The notes beneath the pieces are model-generated. The model saw only the letters and a list, made by a program, of their open reading frames with translations. It made no database searches and was not told the origin of the DNA. A DNA stretch of 64,000 nucleotides, taken from contig JAGYKS010000022.1 of assembly GCA_018401565.1 (NCBI GenBank), forward strand, positions 1 to 64,000, read 5' to 3'. This stretch comes from Acidimicrobiales bacterium (GTDB lineage Bacteria; Actinomycetota; Acidimicrobiia; Acidimicrobiales; Acidimicrobilacustridaceae). The position numbers were made by a program, and so were the translations under genes. Positions 28,861 to 40,341 of the stretch are shown in pieces. Numbering within the stretch: position 1 is the first letter of the stretch; the number at the start of each line of letters is the position of its first letter.

Positions 28861-31800
28861 GACGAACCCTTTGCACAGAGAGGCTTTTTGGGGTTGGCCG
28901 GTGCCGTCACCTCGACGGTGGCACAGAACGTACCCACCAGCGTTGCGGCGTAGGCACTGGCCCGATCAGGCGCAGAGGCAAGTCCGTCATCGATCTGTGC
29001 GATGAGGTCGTGGGTCCGCATGGCCATGACGTCGGGGTCATCACCAAACAGCACCTTCACCGTCGGCCGTTTCAGATCGACCTTCAGGTCGTCGTCCGAC
29101 GGATCAAACAAGCCATTGGTGACCGACCACGACGACCGCTCGAACAGGGGGATGGCCGACCGCAAGCCCCGTTGCCGCATGTCGAGGGCAAACGCCAGCG
29201 CCGCCGTGGCTGACACCACCCGATCGCTGGGCGTGTCCCCAACCATGACGAACCGGTCGCACACCGCCGGACGGAGCTTGCCGTCTTTGTCGGCAGCCCA
29301 GTTCAGCGCCACGATCACCGACTCCCACGCCACGTCGGGTCGGGCCAACGTTGCGGCCGCCAGCCGCAACCACGCTGCCAGCCGGTGACGGGGATGCCAC
29401 CTGGAATAGGCCATGGTGACCAACTGGTGACCGCACACGTCGATGGTGTCGACGATGGCCCGGCCGTTCACGGTGGTGGCGACCTCCACCGAGTCGGTGA
29501 CCGCATGGGCAACACCGGGTACGGCGAACAGACGGTCGACTGAGGCGGACAGACCGGTGAGGAACTGGGCACGCAACCCACCCGGCGGCAGACCGCCGGC
29601 GATGGAACGCAGATGGAGCCAGTCGTCGATGTTGACCCCGGACCGACGGGCGGTGACCAACTCGGCACCGAGGATGCGTTCGGCCAGAGTGCCGGGCCAC
29701 AAGGTGACGTCCTCAGACAACCTCGTCGTGCTGGCCGGGCAGGGTGATGCCCAACTGGGTCCGCAGGTACACATCTGACGGGCGCCGCACGGCGTCGATG
29801 AGCTCAGCGGTGGAGAGCGCGTTGTCTGCGTCGGGGTCGGGGGCGTCGAGCAGCACTGGCCAGGCGATGGGTGTGGGGCCGGCCAGTCCGGCCCGACGCA
29901 CCTCAGCGGCCACGGCGGCGGCCGTGGGATCAAACGTCCACGCCCCGCCAGCAAACACCCCAGCGTTTTTGACCGGGTCGTCGCCGTCGTGGCCAAAGTT
30001 GACCGGGTCGGCGGCCTGTCGGGCATGACTGACCACCAGTGGACGCGTGCCGGGATCGACCGGGCTCGATGACAGGGGGTCGGCCAGAACCGAGGCCACG
30101 GTGTCGGCCAACTCTTCGAGGGCGATGGCCAGCGGGATTCGCTTGTTGTTGGTGACGTCGTACCCGTTGCAGGTGATGACCAGGGCGTCGGTGGCTGCGC
30201 ACACGGTGGTGAGCAGCCCCAGGCGCTGCTCGGCGTGCAGGTCGCGCTCGCCGATGCGGGGGTCGAGGGCCAGGATGTCGTCGCCGTCGTTGCTCCCGGA
30301 CCGAAAGGCGTCGTGGTCAAAGCCGAGGATCGCCACAATGCGTGCCGGCACCCCGCGCAACCGGGTGAGCGACGCCACCCGAATGACGTCACCCCACTGA
30401 CGTGACCTGGAGTGAATCCCGTCCAGACCAGACGCCACCCACGACCGGATCTCAGACACCCCCAGCAGTGCCCCACCTGCAGCCGGGGCGTTGGCCCGCA
30501 GTTGGGCCACCACGGCCGTGGCGTCATTGAGTTGGCGTTGGTGGTCAGGGTCGACGGCCACGAACGAACCGATGGCGTCGGTCAGGATGTCGGCCCAGCC
30601 GTCAGCGTCGTGGGGGCTGCGACACCTGCGGGCCAACGCGTCGAGGGCGTCCACTACGTCGGCAAGCCTCCCCAAGGTGTCGATGTCACTCCCCCCGAGG
30701 TCGTCAAAGGGCACGACACCGTCGGGTGCCTCACGCATCTGTGGCGCCTGCACGAGCACCCCGGCCGCCAGCCGGTCCAGTCCCTGACGCCAGGTGCCGT
30801 CATCGAACCCCTCGGGGTAGTTCCACGGGGCTTCGCCGCGGTGGTCGGCATCAATCCCCCACCGGGTGTCGAGGTCGTCGAGCCAACCGGAGATGGTGTC
30901 GAGGTCGTCGTCAGTGATGCCGAACCGGCGACGCACCGGGGCCCTGGTGAGCAGACTGCGGACCTCACTGGCCGAAAGACGCCCACCCACGGCGGCCAGC
31001 AACGCGTCGAGGGTGTCGGCCACTGCGGTGGCTGTGGCCGACGACGTGTCGATGATTTCCACCGGCAGACCCACACCACCGTTGTTGGCGGCCAGCACCG
31101 GGCCGATGAGTGGGGCGAAGACCTCCAGATTGGGGCAGATCACGACAATGTCACGGGGGGTGAGGGTGGGATCGTCGTTCATGAGGTGCAGCAAGGCGTC
31201 GCGCAGCACCTCGACCTGACGGCTGGGGCCATGACACTGGTGAATCTGGATGCTGCCGTCACAGCGGGCCAGCACCTCGGCTGTGGCGGACTCGCTGACC
31301 GGGGTCACGGTGGCATCGCTGGCGATGGATGCCTGCACCCGCTCCAGCACCGAGTGCCCGTGGTGGCTGGAGACCACGGTGAGCTCGCCTGGCAGGGTGC
31401 CCAGCAATGCCACCGCCTCGGCCCCTGACACCCCCCACGACCTCACCAGCGGGTGGGTGAGTGACACCGACACATCGATCTCGCGGCGGCTGCGGCCGGC
31501 GGTGGCGTCGAGACCCAGGGCCAGTCCGGTGATGCCGGCCACCGCTGCTGGCGCCGGGAACACACCGAACACGGCGATGTCGGCGTCGTCACCCAACGCC
31601 GCCAGACCGTTGAGCAATCCGACCATGGCGGTGGAGAACTGTTCGAGGCCGAAGATCGACAGTCGGGCCGACAGCGTTCCAGGCTGCAGATGCTCGCTTG
31701 CATCGAGGAACCGTTCGCCCGGCGACGGCCCCAGCTGCGCACGCAGCACCTGCCACAGCTCCATCTGCCAGCGGTAGGCCTCGGCAAGGGGCTCGCCTGG

Positions 31801-32268
31801 CTGGGCATCGCCCTCCATCAGGCGATGCCAGTGCCGCAGGAGATCGGGACGGTGCACGCCGTAGCGGTCGAACAGCTCGGCGATTCGTTGGGCCAGCGAC
31901 AGCGGGCGCTTGGACTCGTCAAAGCGCGGGGCGGAGGCGGCGTGCGAGTCCAGCAATCCCAGAATGGTCCAGCCCAGCTGCTGCGGGTCCCAGGGATCGT
32001 TGACGGTGGCGCCGGTTGCAGCGATGCGCCGGTTGAAGTCGGCGGGGAACCAGAACTCCACATTGGTGCAGATGCCCGCACCGCCGTGCTCGGGAACCAG
32101 CAGCGTCCCGAGTTGCTCCAACAGCCAGTCACGCTGACCTACCGAGGGCACCACCACGATGTCGGGGGTGAACGGATCTGGCTGGGCAACGCGCAGCCGC
32201 TCTGCCAACTGGGGCAACAGCACCCGGGTTGATTGCGCCACGCTGACCTGAATTCCACGTTCCCCCAC
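28857..32268 (-). CDS. recC: exodeoxyribonuclease V gamma subunit RecC, one frameshift
   Basis: About 1137 residues in two frames joined near 29715. N-terminal segments typical of RecC are DIVVVPSVGQRDWLLEQL, GICTNVEFWFPADFNRRI and QFSTAMVGLLNGLA; later come WGDVIRVASLTRLRGVPARI, ILGFDHDAFR, and WPVLLDAPDPD near the C-terminus. RecC is the Chi-recognising, DNA-splitting subunit. The GTG at 32268 gives the GIQVSVAQSTRVLLPQLAERL-like start without a clear Shine-Dalgarno sequence. Gene order recC-recB-recD with four-base overlaps is the same as in mycobacteria. Confidence 0.92.
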
Positions 32269-32386
32269 TGCCGGTCGTCAGTGCCCCAGCCCGGGGTCAC
32301 TCAAGCAATGTAGTGGTGGGGTGTGACACCCAACCCGCCAGTGATGGCGTTGTGAGCCGGCAGGCAGGCCTGTTCAGGTCGACAGT

Positions 32387-32719
32387 TCAGGTCGACTGTT
32401 CAGGTGGCGCCGGAAACCGACTTTCATTGCGGTCCACCTTGGCGTTGGCTTCGGCAACAAGATCCACACCCAGTACGTCGGCCAGCCTGGCCAGATAGAT
32501 GAGCACGTCGGCGCACTCGTCACGCACCGCCGCCGCCAGCTGGGGGTCGTCCATCACCGCTGCCGACTGCCCGGGGGTGAGCCACTGGAAGATCTCGAGC
32601 AACTCGCCGGCTTCCACGGTGAGCGCTGCTGCCAGGTTCTTGGGATTGTGGAACTGCTCCCAGTCCCGGCGGCGGGCGAAATCTGCCAAGCGGGCCTGCA
32701 GGTCGTCGAACTCAGACAT
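32387..32719 (-). CDS. MazG-like nucleotide pyrophosphohydrolase
   Basis: A 110-residue all-alpha NTP pyrophosphatase. The metal-binding helices are visible as LTVEAGELLEIFQWL (E-x2-E) and VRDECADVLIYLARLAD (E-x3-D), with FHNPKNLAAAL before them, as in the RS21-C6/dCTP-pyrophosphatase branch. It would hydrolyse (d)NTPs to monophosphates, cleaning the nucleotide pool. Start ATG at 32719 has AGGGTGA just upstream. The 3' end carries three copies of a GTTCAGGTCGAC-type repeat reaching past the stop. It lies between recC and the DUF2075 helicase on the same strand. Confidence 0.85.
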   Translation of the reverse strand: MSEFDDLQARLADFARRRDWEQFHNPKNLAAALTVEAGELLEIFQWLTPGQSAAVMDDPQLAAAVRDECADVLIYLARLADVLGVDLVAEANAKVDRNESRFPAPPEQST

Positions 32720-32749
32720 GGCCGTCACCCTGCCATGGAGCCATCGGCG

Positions 32750-34627
32750 TCATCGTTCAATTCTCGAGCGCACGAAGTTCTCGGTTTCGGGGTCCTCGAA
32801 ATAGATCGAGCAACTCTTCATCCCCCGGGTCAGCAGCACCCGGTAGGTATGGGCCACCAGCCTGGCGAACCGGTCGGGATCCTTTTTCACCCCGATGCGA
32901 GCCTGGCTGTCCTTGTTGAACTCGGGTTGCACCACCCATCCCTGCCGGGCCCGCCACACCAGATCACGCCCCCAGATCACCCCCACATGGTCGAACTCGA
33001 ACCCCTGGGCCGTGTACACGCACCCCACCTGGTTGAGCCCGCCGGGCTCGGTGGCCCAGAAATGGCTCTGCGGAATACCGGGGGCCAGTTTGCGGGTGTC
33101 GGGCCGGGCGTTCCACGGCATGGCCCACTCCCCGATCACCACGTCGGGCACCAAAGTGCCGTCGGGGTTGGGGTCACTCCACGGCCAGCAGTAGCCGGCG
33201 ACCAGACGTGCGGTGTCGCCGGTGGCGTTGGCGGCCCGGATCACCGCTTCCAGGTCGGCGGGTGAGTCCATGACCTCGACGGCGAACGGGTCGTCGGCCC
33301 GCCACAGCACCTGGGTGGTGCGATCCACCTCGAGGGTGTTGTCCACCCATTGGATGAAGCTGTCGGACCCGCCACAGCGGAACTGGGCCTCGAGTACGTG
33401 CTCCACCACGTCGGCACCCAGCGCCACAGCGGCGTCGCGGATGAGGTCGGTGGATCCCTGCTCGCCGGGGCGCACCACCTGGTGATCATCGATGAAAAAC
33501 ACCGACACCTTGGCGGCGCTGATGAGTTCGTCCACCTGGGATCGATCGCTGCGTTCGGTCTTGCGGGTCCAGCGGCTGTTGGACGTGGCCCTGATGCGGT
33601 GGGCCTCGTCGGCCACCAACAGGTCCAGGCCCATGTCGTCGGCGGTCATGAAGTTGTTGAAGTAGGTGAACTGCGATGCCGCCCGCCTGCCCACCGCCGA
33701 GCGCAGCGTCTCGGTGAAGGCCTTGGAACCCGTGGCGTGCACGGCGGTGTACCCCTGACGGGCCAGCTCGGCCAGCACCTTCACCGCGATGAGGCTCTTT
33801 CCGGTGCCGGGCCCGCCTCGCACCAGCACCACCGTGCGACGATCCGACAACTGGCGCGTGCGCACCTTGGTGATGATGTCGCTGGCAGCCACGAACTGTT
33901 CGTCGAGCAGCACGAAGCGGGGTTCAGCGTCGATCATGTCGGCCACATGGGTCATGAGCCGCGGGTGGGGTCGGTACCGGCCCGACACCACGGCATCGAG
34001 CACCTCACCACCGCCACCACGTCCCACCTGCCCGTCGAGGAACGCCGCCAGCCCCTCGGACTGCTCAGCCACAAAAGGAGGGAACTGGGCCACCAGGTCG
34101 GCGAAGGCATCGTCGAACAGCGCGTCGGCATCGGCCAAGGCCAGATTGTGCAGGTAGCCACATGCCTTGAGGCCAACGTCACCGTCGGAGAACGTGGTGT
34201 GGGTGTCCATCAGGTAGCGCTGGTAATTCCCGGCCTGACGGCTTGGATGGGCCACCACCCGCACACCGCCACCCACGTAGGTCTCCACACAATCGATCTG
34301 CTGCGCCGGGGCCACCGCATCCCACTGCTTGAGTTCCACGATCACGGCAGCATGGTTGCCCGAGCGGTCGGTGCCAGTCACCATCACATCGAGGCGTCGG
34401 GAAGTCAGCGGCAGTTGGTACTCCACGATCACGCCCTGGTCACGCAGGTCGGCGAGTTCGAGTACCCGGGCAAACCGCGACAACGAGTTCTGCCACGACC
34501 GCACCTCGCCAGGCGAAGCCTTGTAACGAAAGTGCCTCACGAAGTTCTCGGCCAGGCGCTCGGTGATGGCGTTGGTGGCCGTGCCGGCGATGAAATCCAC
34601 CGATGAACCCGAGTACAGCTGCACCAT
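32750..34627 (-). CDS. DUF2075 helicase with N-terminal PD-(D/E)XK-like nuclease motif
   Basis: A 625-residue protein. Around residues 79-101, SRRLDVMVTG followed by AVIVELKQW matches the D...ExK core of restriction-like nucleases. From residue 265 comes a P-loop helicase domain (DUF2075): Walker A RGGPGTGKSLIAVK (271-278), LLVADEAHRIR, FIDDHQVVRPGE, FRCGGSDSFIQW, VYTAQGFEFDHVGVIWG and YRVLLTRGMKSCSIYF. DUF2075 proteins occur in phage-defence contexts and in Schlafen-like groups, but a cellular role is not established. It follows the recCBD/mazG group on the same strand. The start ATG at 34627 is seven codons inside a longer frame. Confidence 0.82.
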   Translation of the reverse strand: MVQLYSGSSVDFIAGTATNAITERLAENFVRHFRYKASPGEVRSWQNSLSRFARVLELADLRDQGVIVEYQLPLTSRRLDVMVTGTDRSGNHAAVIVELKQWDAVAPAQQIDCVETYVGGGVRVVAHPSRQAGNYQRYLMDTHTTFSDGDVGLKACGYLHNLALADADALFDDAFADLVAQFPPFVAEQSEGLAAFLDGQVGRGGGGEVLDAVVSGRYRPHPRLMTHVADMIDAEPRFVLLDEQFVAASDIITKVRTRQLSDRRTVVLVRGGPGTGKSLIAVKVLAELARQGYTAVHATGSKAFTETLRSAVGRRAASQFTYFNNFMTADDMGLDLLVADEAHRIRATSNSRWTRKTERSDRSQVDELISAAKVSVFFIDDHQVVRPGEQGSTDLIRDAAVALGADVVEHVLEAQFRCGGSDSFIQWVDNTLEVDRTTQVLWRADDPFAVEVMDSPADLEAVIRAANATGDTARLVAGYCWPWSDPNPDGTLVPDVVIGEWAMPWNARPDTRKLAPGIPQSHFWATEPGGLNQVGCVYTAQGFEFDHVGVIWGRDLVWRARQGWVVQPEFNKDSQARIGVKKDPDRFARLVAHTYRVLLTRGMKSCSIYFEDPETENFVRSRIER

Positions 34628-34717
34628 GCCCCCATGAAGGCTCGCCACCGGCCTGCACTGCGCGCGACCCGACGGCCGAGACGCTACCCGACGGTTGTCG
34701 CTGAATGTTGCCCCGGA

Positions 34718-35305
34718 TCAGACCAGCGGGGCCGACCCGAACGACTCGGTGAACCGCTCGCACCAGATGACCACCGAGCTGAACGCAGAGATGTCCACGT
34801 CGGCGGGGATTTCGTAGTTCTGGTTGCCCACGTTGCCCTTCATCGAGCCCAGGCTCACGTAGGTGCCGGCCACCTCACCGCTGGGAGCTCCCGCAGGCGC
34901 CGTGCTCAGCACCACAAACACATCGGGGCCATTGCTGGTCTCGAAGTCCTCCAGCCGCAGCACGCGCGAGCCGTCGGCCAGGCGATAGACACCGGCGGTG
35001 CCCGACGCGTTCTTGGTGCCAGGCGTGAACGCACCGCTGGCCTCCAGCACCGGTGCCGGCTCAACGGTGGTCGCAGGCGCCGGGACGACGTCGGCAACAG
35101 ATCCATCATCGGGCGTCGCCGAGCCATCGGTGTCGCCTGTCGCTGGGCCCGTGGCAGCCGGGAACTCCTCGTCAACGGTGACATCGATGAACGCCGTCCA
35201 CGGTTGGAACACCACGGCGGCCACCACAAGCACCACGGCGGCCACTACGCCACCTGCCACCCACAGTCCTCGGCGCCTTGATCGTTGCCCGACAGGTGCG
35301 GTCAT
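34718..35305 (-). CDS. membrane-anchored DM13-domain protein
   Basis: A 195-residue protein with a short basic cytoplasmic end (RSRRRG), one transmembrane helix (LWVAGGVVAAVVLVVAAVVF), an acidic/Thr-Pro linker and a C-terminal DM13 domain. The domain has GSRVLRLEDFETSNGPDVFV, VSLGSMKGNVGNQNYEIP and the conserved Cys in SSVVIWCERF. DM13 domains are proposed electron-transfer modules at the cell surface. ATG at 35305 has GGAGG eight bases upstream. It is divergent from the LLM oxidoreductase gene across 168 bp in which I see no other feature. Confidence 0.85.
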   Translation of the reverse strand: MTAPVGQRSRRRGLWVAGGVVAAVVLVVAAVVFQPWTAFIDVTVDEEFPAATGPATGDTDGSATPDDGSVADVVPAPATTVEPAPVLEASGAFTPGTKNASGTAGVYRLADGSRVLRLEDFETSNGPDVFVVLSTAPAGAPSGEVAGTYVSLGSMKGNVGNQNYEIPADVDISAFSSVVIWCERFTESFGSAPLV

Positions 35306-35473
35306 GGGAGAGCCTCCAGAGTGAGTACGCGGTTCAAACAATTCCGTGCCGCAATCCCGCAGCGCCACGCTGCCCACACGGTATCGGGGGCACGCCGGCG
35401 GTGACGACCGGCGGGCCCAGTCACCAGTCTCCAACCCCAGCGTGCGGTCAGGTTTGCCACCTAGGGTGAGGAC

Positions 35474-36571
35474 GTGACCGATCAACGATCCGACGTCGAC
35501 CAACTGGTGGAGCTGGGGTTCTACGGGCTGGCCGGCCACACCAACAATCCCGCCGACCTGCTCGACGAGTGCCGCACCGCCGACGAGCTCGGGCTGGGGT
35601 CGGTGTTCATCTCCGAACGCTTCAACCTGAAAGAAGCCGGCGTGTTGTGCGGTGCGGCCGCTGCCACCAGCCCGCACCTGGGCATCGCCACCGCCGCCAC
35701 CAACCACAACACCCGCCATCCCCTGGTGACCGCCACCCTGGCCACCACCATGCACCGCATGTCGGGTGGTCGGTTCGCCCTCGGACTGGGCCGCGGGTTC
35801 GATTTCTTGTTCAACATGATGGGCCTGCCTCCCATCACCTCGGCACAGATGACCGACGCCATCGACGTGTTGCGGCGGCTGTGGCACGGCGAGGCAGTGG
35901 CCGGCCACGACGGCCCCTCGGGCTCGTGGCCCTACCTGTCGCAAGATCCATCGTTCAACGAAGACATCCCGGTGTTGTTGTGCGTGCTGGGACCCAAGAC
36001 CCTCGAGCTCGCCGGCGCCATCGCCGACGGCGTGGTGCTGCACACCTTTTTCACCGACGACACCCTGGCCGCCAGCGTCGCCGCCGTGCGTCGTGGCGCT
36101 GAACGGGCCGGTCGGGACCCCGCCGACGTGAAGGTGTGGTCGGTGCTGGCCACCGTCGGCGACCACCTCGATCACGACCTTGCGCTTCGCAAGCTCACCG
36201 GACGACTGGCCACCTATCTGCAGGCGTACGGTGATCTGCTGGTGAGGGTGAACGGCTGGGATCCCACCCCGCTGGAGGCATTTCGGCGCGACGAGGTGGT
36301 GGCGTCGATCCCCGGGGCCATCGACGCCCTAGCCACCACCGACCAGCTCGAACACATCACCACCTTGCTGCCCGACCATTGGCTGGCGGCTGCGGCCACC
36401 GGAAGCGCCGACACCTGCGCCCGGCGGATCGTCGACCAGTTCGACTCCGGCGCCGACGGCGTGATCTGTCACGGCGTCACCCCCGTCGAGCTGGCCCCGG
36501 TGGTCGGGGCCTACCGGAGCATCCGGCCCGCTGCACGGTTCGACGGTCGGGTAGCCAACCCGGGGCGCTGA
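35474..36571 (+). CDS. LLM-class (probable F420-dependent) flavin oxidoreductase
   Basis: A 365-residue luciferase-like TIM-barrel protein: LGFYGLAGHTNNPADLL at the start, GLGSVFISERFN, ATAATNHNTRHPL, MHRMSGGRFALGLGRGF and the C-terminal ADGVICHGVTPVELAPV. This wording matches actinobacterial F420-dependent LLM oxidoreductases; the substrate is unknown. GTG at 35474 follows a weak GAGGA element. The 3' flank (36572-36627) contains short CCAGCACATCAGT-type repeats and no other gene. Confidence 0.85.
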   Translation: MTDQRSDVDQLVELGFYGLAGHTNNPADLLDECRTADELGLGSVFISERFNLKEAGVLCGAAAATSPHLGIATAATNHNTRHPLVTATLATTMHRMSGGRFALGLGRGFDFLFNMMGLPPITSAQMTDAIDVLRRLWHGEAVAGHDGPSGSWPYLSQDPSFNEDIPVLLCVLGPKTLELAGAIADGVVLHTFFTDDTLAASVAAVRRGAERAGRDPADVKVWSVLATVGDHLDHDLALRKLTGRLATYLQAYGDLLVRVNGWDPTPLEAFRRDEVVASIPGAIDALATTDQLEHITTLLPDHWLAAAATGSADTCARRIVDQFDSGADGVICHGVTPVELAPVVGAYRSIRPAARFDGRVANPGR

Positions 36572-36627
36572 CCACGCAGCGCCAACACATCAGTGCCAGC
36601 ACATCAGTACCAGCACATCAGCGCTGG

Positions 36628-37726
36628 CTACACCCCGAAGGCAGCGGTCACGTCATGACGCCACCGGTGGAGCGCCGGGTACTGCGACACGGGAGTGCGC
36701 CCGAGCCGCACCACCACAGCGTCAGCAGCCGGGATGCACAAGATGAACTGGCCATCGAACCCACTGGCCCAGAACCCACCGGCGTCGTCGTCCATCACCC
36801 ACCAGTGCGCACCGTAATGACGACCATTGTCAGCATCAGTGGACCACCGGGTGCGGGCATGGTCCATCCAACCCGCCGGCAGCAGTCGACGACCGTCCCA
36901 GACACCGTCACGAAGCAGCGAACAGCCCGAAACGGGCGAAGTCGGCCGTGGTGGCGTGCACGAATGACGAGGCGATGAACGTACCGGCGTCGTCAAACCG
37001 CGACGTGGCCGACGTCATGCCGATGGCGTCGAACAGCCGGGCATGCAGGTACTCCCGCATGTTGGACCCTGCGTCGCCGGTGGTGTCGCCCAGGGCATCG
37101 CCAAGAATGCGGGCCACGATGTTGGACGTGCCCGACGAGTAGTTGAACACCGTGCCCGGTTCATGGGCCGCAGGGCGTGCCACGGCGTACCCGGCCACGT
37201 CGTGCTTGCCACTGCCGAACAACATCTCCACCACGTCTGACGGCGGGGTTGCGGTGGCGTCGTACACCTCCCCGAAACCCAGCCCGTCACGCATGTCGAG
37301 CAGGTGCCCCAACGTGATGGCGCCACGGGGGTCACCCGGTGACGACCACGCCGGCACCGCAGCCGGAGCGTCCACATCCAGCAACCCGTCGCCAACGGCC
37401 ATGCCCACACAGGCGTGCACCATGGACTTGGCCATCGACCACGACAGCAGCGCCGTGTCGGGTCCCACTGGTTCGGGGTCACGATCGAAATGTTCGATGG
37501 CCCCGCCGTAGCGCTGGTGAACCAGTTGGCCGCCGTGCACGACCATGGTGGCAAAGGTGCTGCCGAAGCTGTCGGTGTCGGACCACAAGCGATCCACAGC
37601 GGCCAGTACCTGGGCGGCCGGACCTGTTCCGGCGGTGGCAGCAAACTCCGCCGTTGGCCAGGCCTGCGTCGGCCACGCCACCGAGTGGGGCTGGGAGGGA
37701 AGCGGCACCACGGACTGCGCAGCCAT
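36628..37726 (-). CDS. beta-lactamase-fold serine hydrolase, one frameshift
   Basis: The enzyme has the SxxK motif in LSWSMAKSMVHA, the tyrosine motif in FNYSSGTSNIVARI and a C-terminal GFDGQFILCIP strand. This is the pattern of class C-like serine hydrolases related to 6-aminohexanoate-dimer hydrolase (NylB type) and esterases, and does not suggest antibiotic resistance. The last 30% is in another frame after about 36912, and the two parts join into about 365 residues. No signal peptide is seen. ATG at 37726 is divergent from the GH65 gene. Confidence 0.82.
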
Positions 37727-37789
37727 GGGGTGATCATCGCACGGTTCCGTAGGCTGGATCACCAGGTGCGGGACCCCGATGGAGGCCCC
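37727..37789. promoter_or_regulatory. 63-bp divergent promoter region, serine hydrolase/GH65
   Basis: The only space between two divergent starts, so both promoters (or overlapping ones) must lie here or inside the genes. GGAGG at 37781-37785 is the likely Shine-Dalgarno sequence of the GH65 gene, at a rather short spacing. No operator is evident. Confidence 0.35.
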
Positions 37790-40262
37790 ATGAGTGACGT
37801 TCCGACAACGGGTGCACAACCCGCAGGTGCACAACCCGCAGGTGCGCTGGCAGCCGACGTGAACGACTGGCTCCTGAGCTTCGACGGTTTCGACCCTGCC
37901 AGTGAGCGCCACCGCGAGGCACTGTGCACGCTGGGTAACGGATACATGGCCACCCGTGGGGCGCTCAGCGAGGCCGTCGCCGACCCCGACGTCCACTATC
38001 CCGGCACGTACTGCGCTGGCCTGTACAACCGGTTGGGCAGCGACGTCGCCGGGCGACACGTCACCAACGAGAGCATGGTCAACCTGCCCAACTGGCTTCC
38101 GCTGACGGTGCGCATCAACGACGGACCCTGGCTGGGCACCGATGGCATGGAGCTTGACGAGCACCGGGTTGAACTCGACATGACCCGCGGCGTGCTGGTG
38201 CGCACCTCGGTGGTGGTGGACCCGGCCGGTCGGCGATTGCGCCTCACCCAGCGCCGATTCGTGTCCATGCGTGACACCCACGTGGCCGCCATGTCCACCA
38301 CGCTGACCCCCGAGGGGTTCTCCGGACGGATCTCGGTACGCAGCGCCCTGGACGGACGGGTGCGCAACAGCGGGGTGCGTCGCTACGCCGACCTTCCCGA
38401 CGACCACCTCACCGGCCATCGCAGCCACCATGAAGACGACGAGGTGATGTGCCTGCATGTGCGCACCAACCAAAGTCAGGTGCTGGTGAGTCAGGCCGCC
38501 CACACCCGGGTGTTCGTTGACGACACACCTGTGGGTGTTCCCCCCATCCGCCTCACCGACCCCGATGGTGGTCCCACCGGCGCCTGGGTGGGCCAGCAGT
38601 TCGACCTTGATGTCACCGATGGCCAACAGGTCCGCATCGAAAAGGTGGTGTGGCTGTACACATCCCGAGATGGCGGCAGTGGCGAGCCGGCCACCGAGGC
38701 GTGCAGTTGGGCCCAGGCAACCACCCATGACTTTGAGGCCCTGCAGACCCGGCATGTGGTGGCGTGGCGGCACCTGTGGGAACACGTGGACATTGGTGTT
38801 GGCACCGACGGTGTGGTGGGCAGGTATGTCCATCTCCACTTGTTCCACGTCCTGCAGACCCTGTCGCCGGTGTCGGTATTTGCCGACGCCGGGGTGCCGG
38901 CCCGGGGACTGCACGGTGAGGCCTACCGCGGGCATGTGTTCTGGGATGAGGTGTTCGTGCTGCCGTTTTTGTCCCTGCGGTTGCCCCAGATCGCCCGCAG
39001 CGCGCTCATGTACCGCTATCGACGGCTGGACATGGCGCGCCGTCTGGCCGCCGAGGAGGGATTCACCGGCGCCATGTTCCCGTGGCAGAGCGGCAGCAAC
39101 GGGGCGTGAAACCCAGACCATGCATCTCAACCCGGTGTCGGGGCGGTGGCTCCCTGATGCCTCCCGCCTGCAGCGTCATGTGAATGCCGCCATCGCCTAC
39201 AACGTGTGGCACTACTACCAGGCCACCGCCGACACTGGCTTTCTCACGTCCTACGGCGGCGAGCTCATGCTGGAGATCGCCCGGTTCTGGGCCAGTGCCG
39301 CCACCTACAACCATGCCCTGGACCGCTACGAGATCCGTGGGGTGATGGGACCCGACGAGTACCACCAGGCGTACCCCGGGGGTCCGCCGGGCATCGACAA
39401 CAACGCCTACACCAACATCATGGCGGTGTGGTGTGTGTGCCGGGCCTTCGAGGTGCTCGAGGTGCTCCCGCCGGCAGCAGCGCGTGAACTGCGCGACCGC
39501 ATCGGGCTGACCCGCACCGAGCTCGACCACTGGGGTGAGGTCAGCCGCAAGATGCGGGTGTGCTTCCACGACGGTGTCATCAGCCAGTTCGAAGGCTTCG
39601 ACGACCTGGCCGAACTGGACTGGGACCACTACCGCCAGCGCTACGGCGACATCTCACGACTCGATCGCATCCTCGAGGCCGAAGGTGACACCACCGACCG
39701 GTACAAGCTCACCAAACAGGCCGACGTGATGATGCTGTTCTACCTGCTGTCAGCCGAGGAACTCTCGACCATCCTGCAACGGCTGGGGTACGGATACGAC
39801 ACCGAACTCATCCCGGCCACCATCGCCTACTACGGGCCTCGCACCGCCCATGGTTCAACCCTCAGCCGGGTGGTGCACGCCTGGATCCACGCCCGGGCCA
39901 ACCGGAGCGAGTCGTGGCGGCTGTTTTGTGAGGCGCTGCATTCCGACGTCAACGACATCCAGGGCGGCACCACCGCCGAGGGCATCCACCTGGGTGCCAT
40001 GGCCGGCACCATCGACTTGCTGCAGCGTTGCTACACCGGGCTTGAACTCACCCACGACCTGCTTCGGTTGAACCCGGTGGTACCCGACGAGCTCGCCCCC
40101 ATGGAGTTCGCCGTGCGCTACCGCACCCACCTGGTGCACCTGAGGTTCGACCGTGACGTCACCACGGTGCGCATGGACAACGACGAGGGTGGGCCCATCA
40201 CCGTGGAGTTCGCCGGAGTGCGCCACGAACTGGCCCCCGGCCACACGCTGACCCTGGGCTGA
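37790..40262 (+). CDS. glycoside hydrolase family 65 protein (disaccharide phosphorylase/hydrolase type), one frameshift
   Basis: About 824 residues in two frames joined near 39105, inside the conserved FPWQSGSNG-RETQ segment. GH65 hallmarks: LCTLGNGYMATRGAL near the N-terminus, GHVFWDEVFVLPFL, and the catalytic acid Glu in GVMGPDEYHQAYPG; later QADVMMLFYLL and YGPRTAHGSTLS. GH65 members phosphorolyse or hydrolyse alpha-glucosides such as trehalose, maltose or kojibiose; specificity cannot be told. The N-terminus carries a 15-bp repeat encoding GAQPAGAQPAGA. The lack of a clear beta-phosphoglucomutase neighbour leaves the route open. Confidence 0.88.
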
Positions 40263-40341
40263 GCCAGCCGGGGCCGGTGGCGGTCAGCCTTGCGTCCTCA
40301 CCGGCGGCAGCCGGACGGGCATTCCTGAGACCGTCAGGTTC

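Noticed and set aside
26863-28953. 696-codon ORF on the plus strand opposite recB
   Set aside because: It is an antisense shadow of high-GC coding DNA: no domain, odd composition (Gly/His/Gln-rich), and recB motifs are clear on the other strand.
36628-37726. Beta-lactam resistance gene
   Set aside because: The SxxK and YSSGTSN motifs fit NylB/esterase-type hydrolases; there is no signal peptide and no class A/C specific KTG context.
36908-39130. 740-codon minus-strand frame covering the serine hydrolase and the GH65 gene
   Set aside because: Only the part below 37726 has beta-lactamase-fold motifs; the rest is antisense to the GH65 protein, which has its own catalytic motif.
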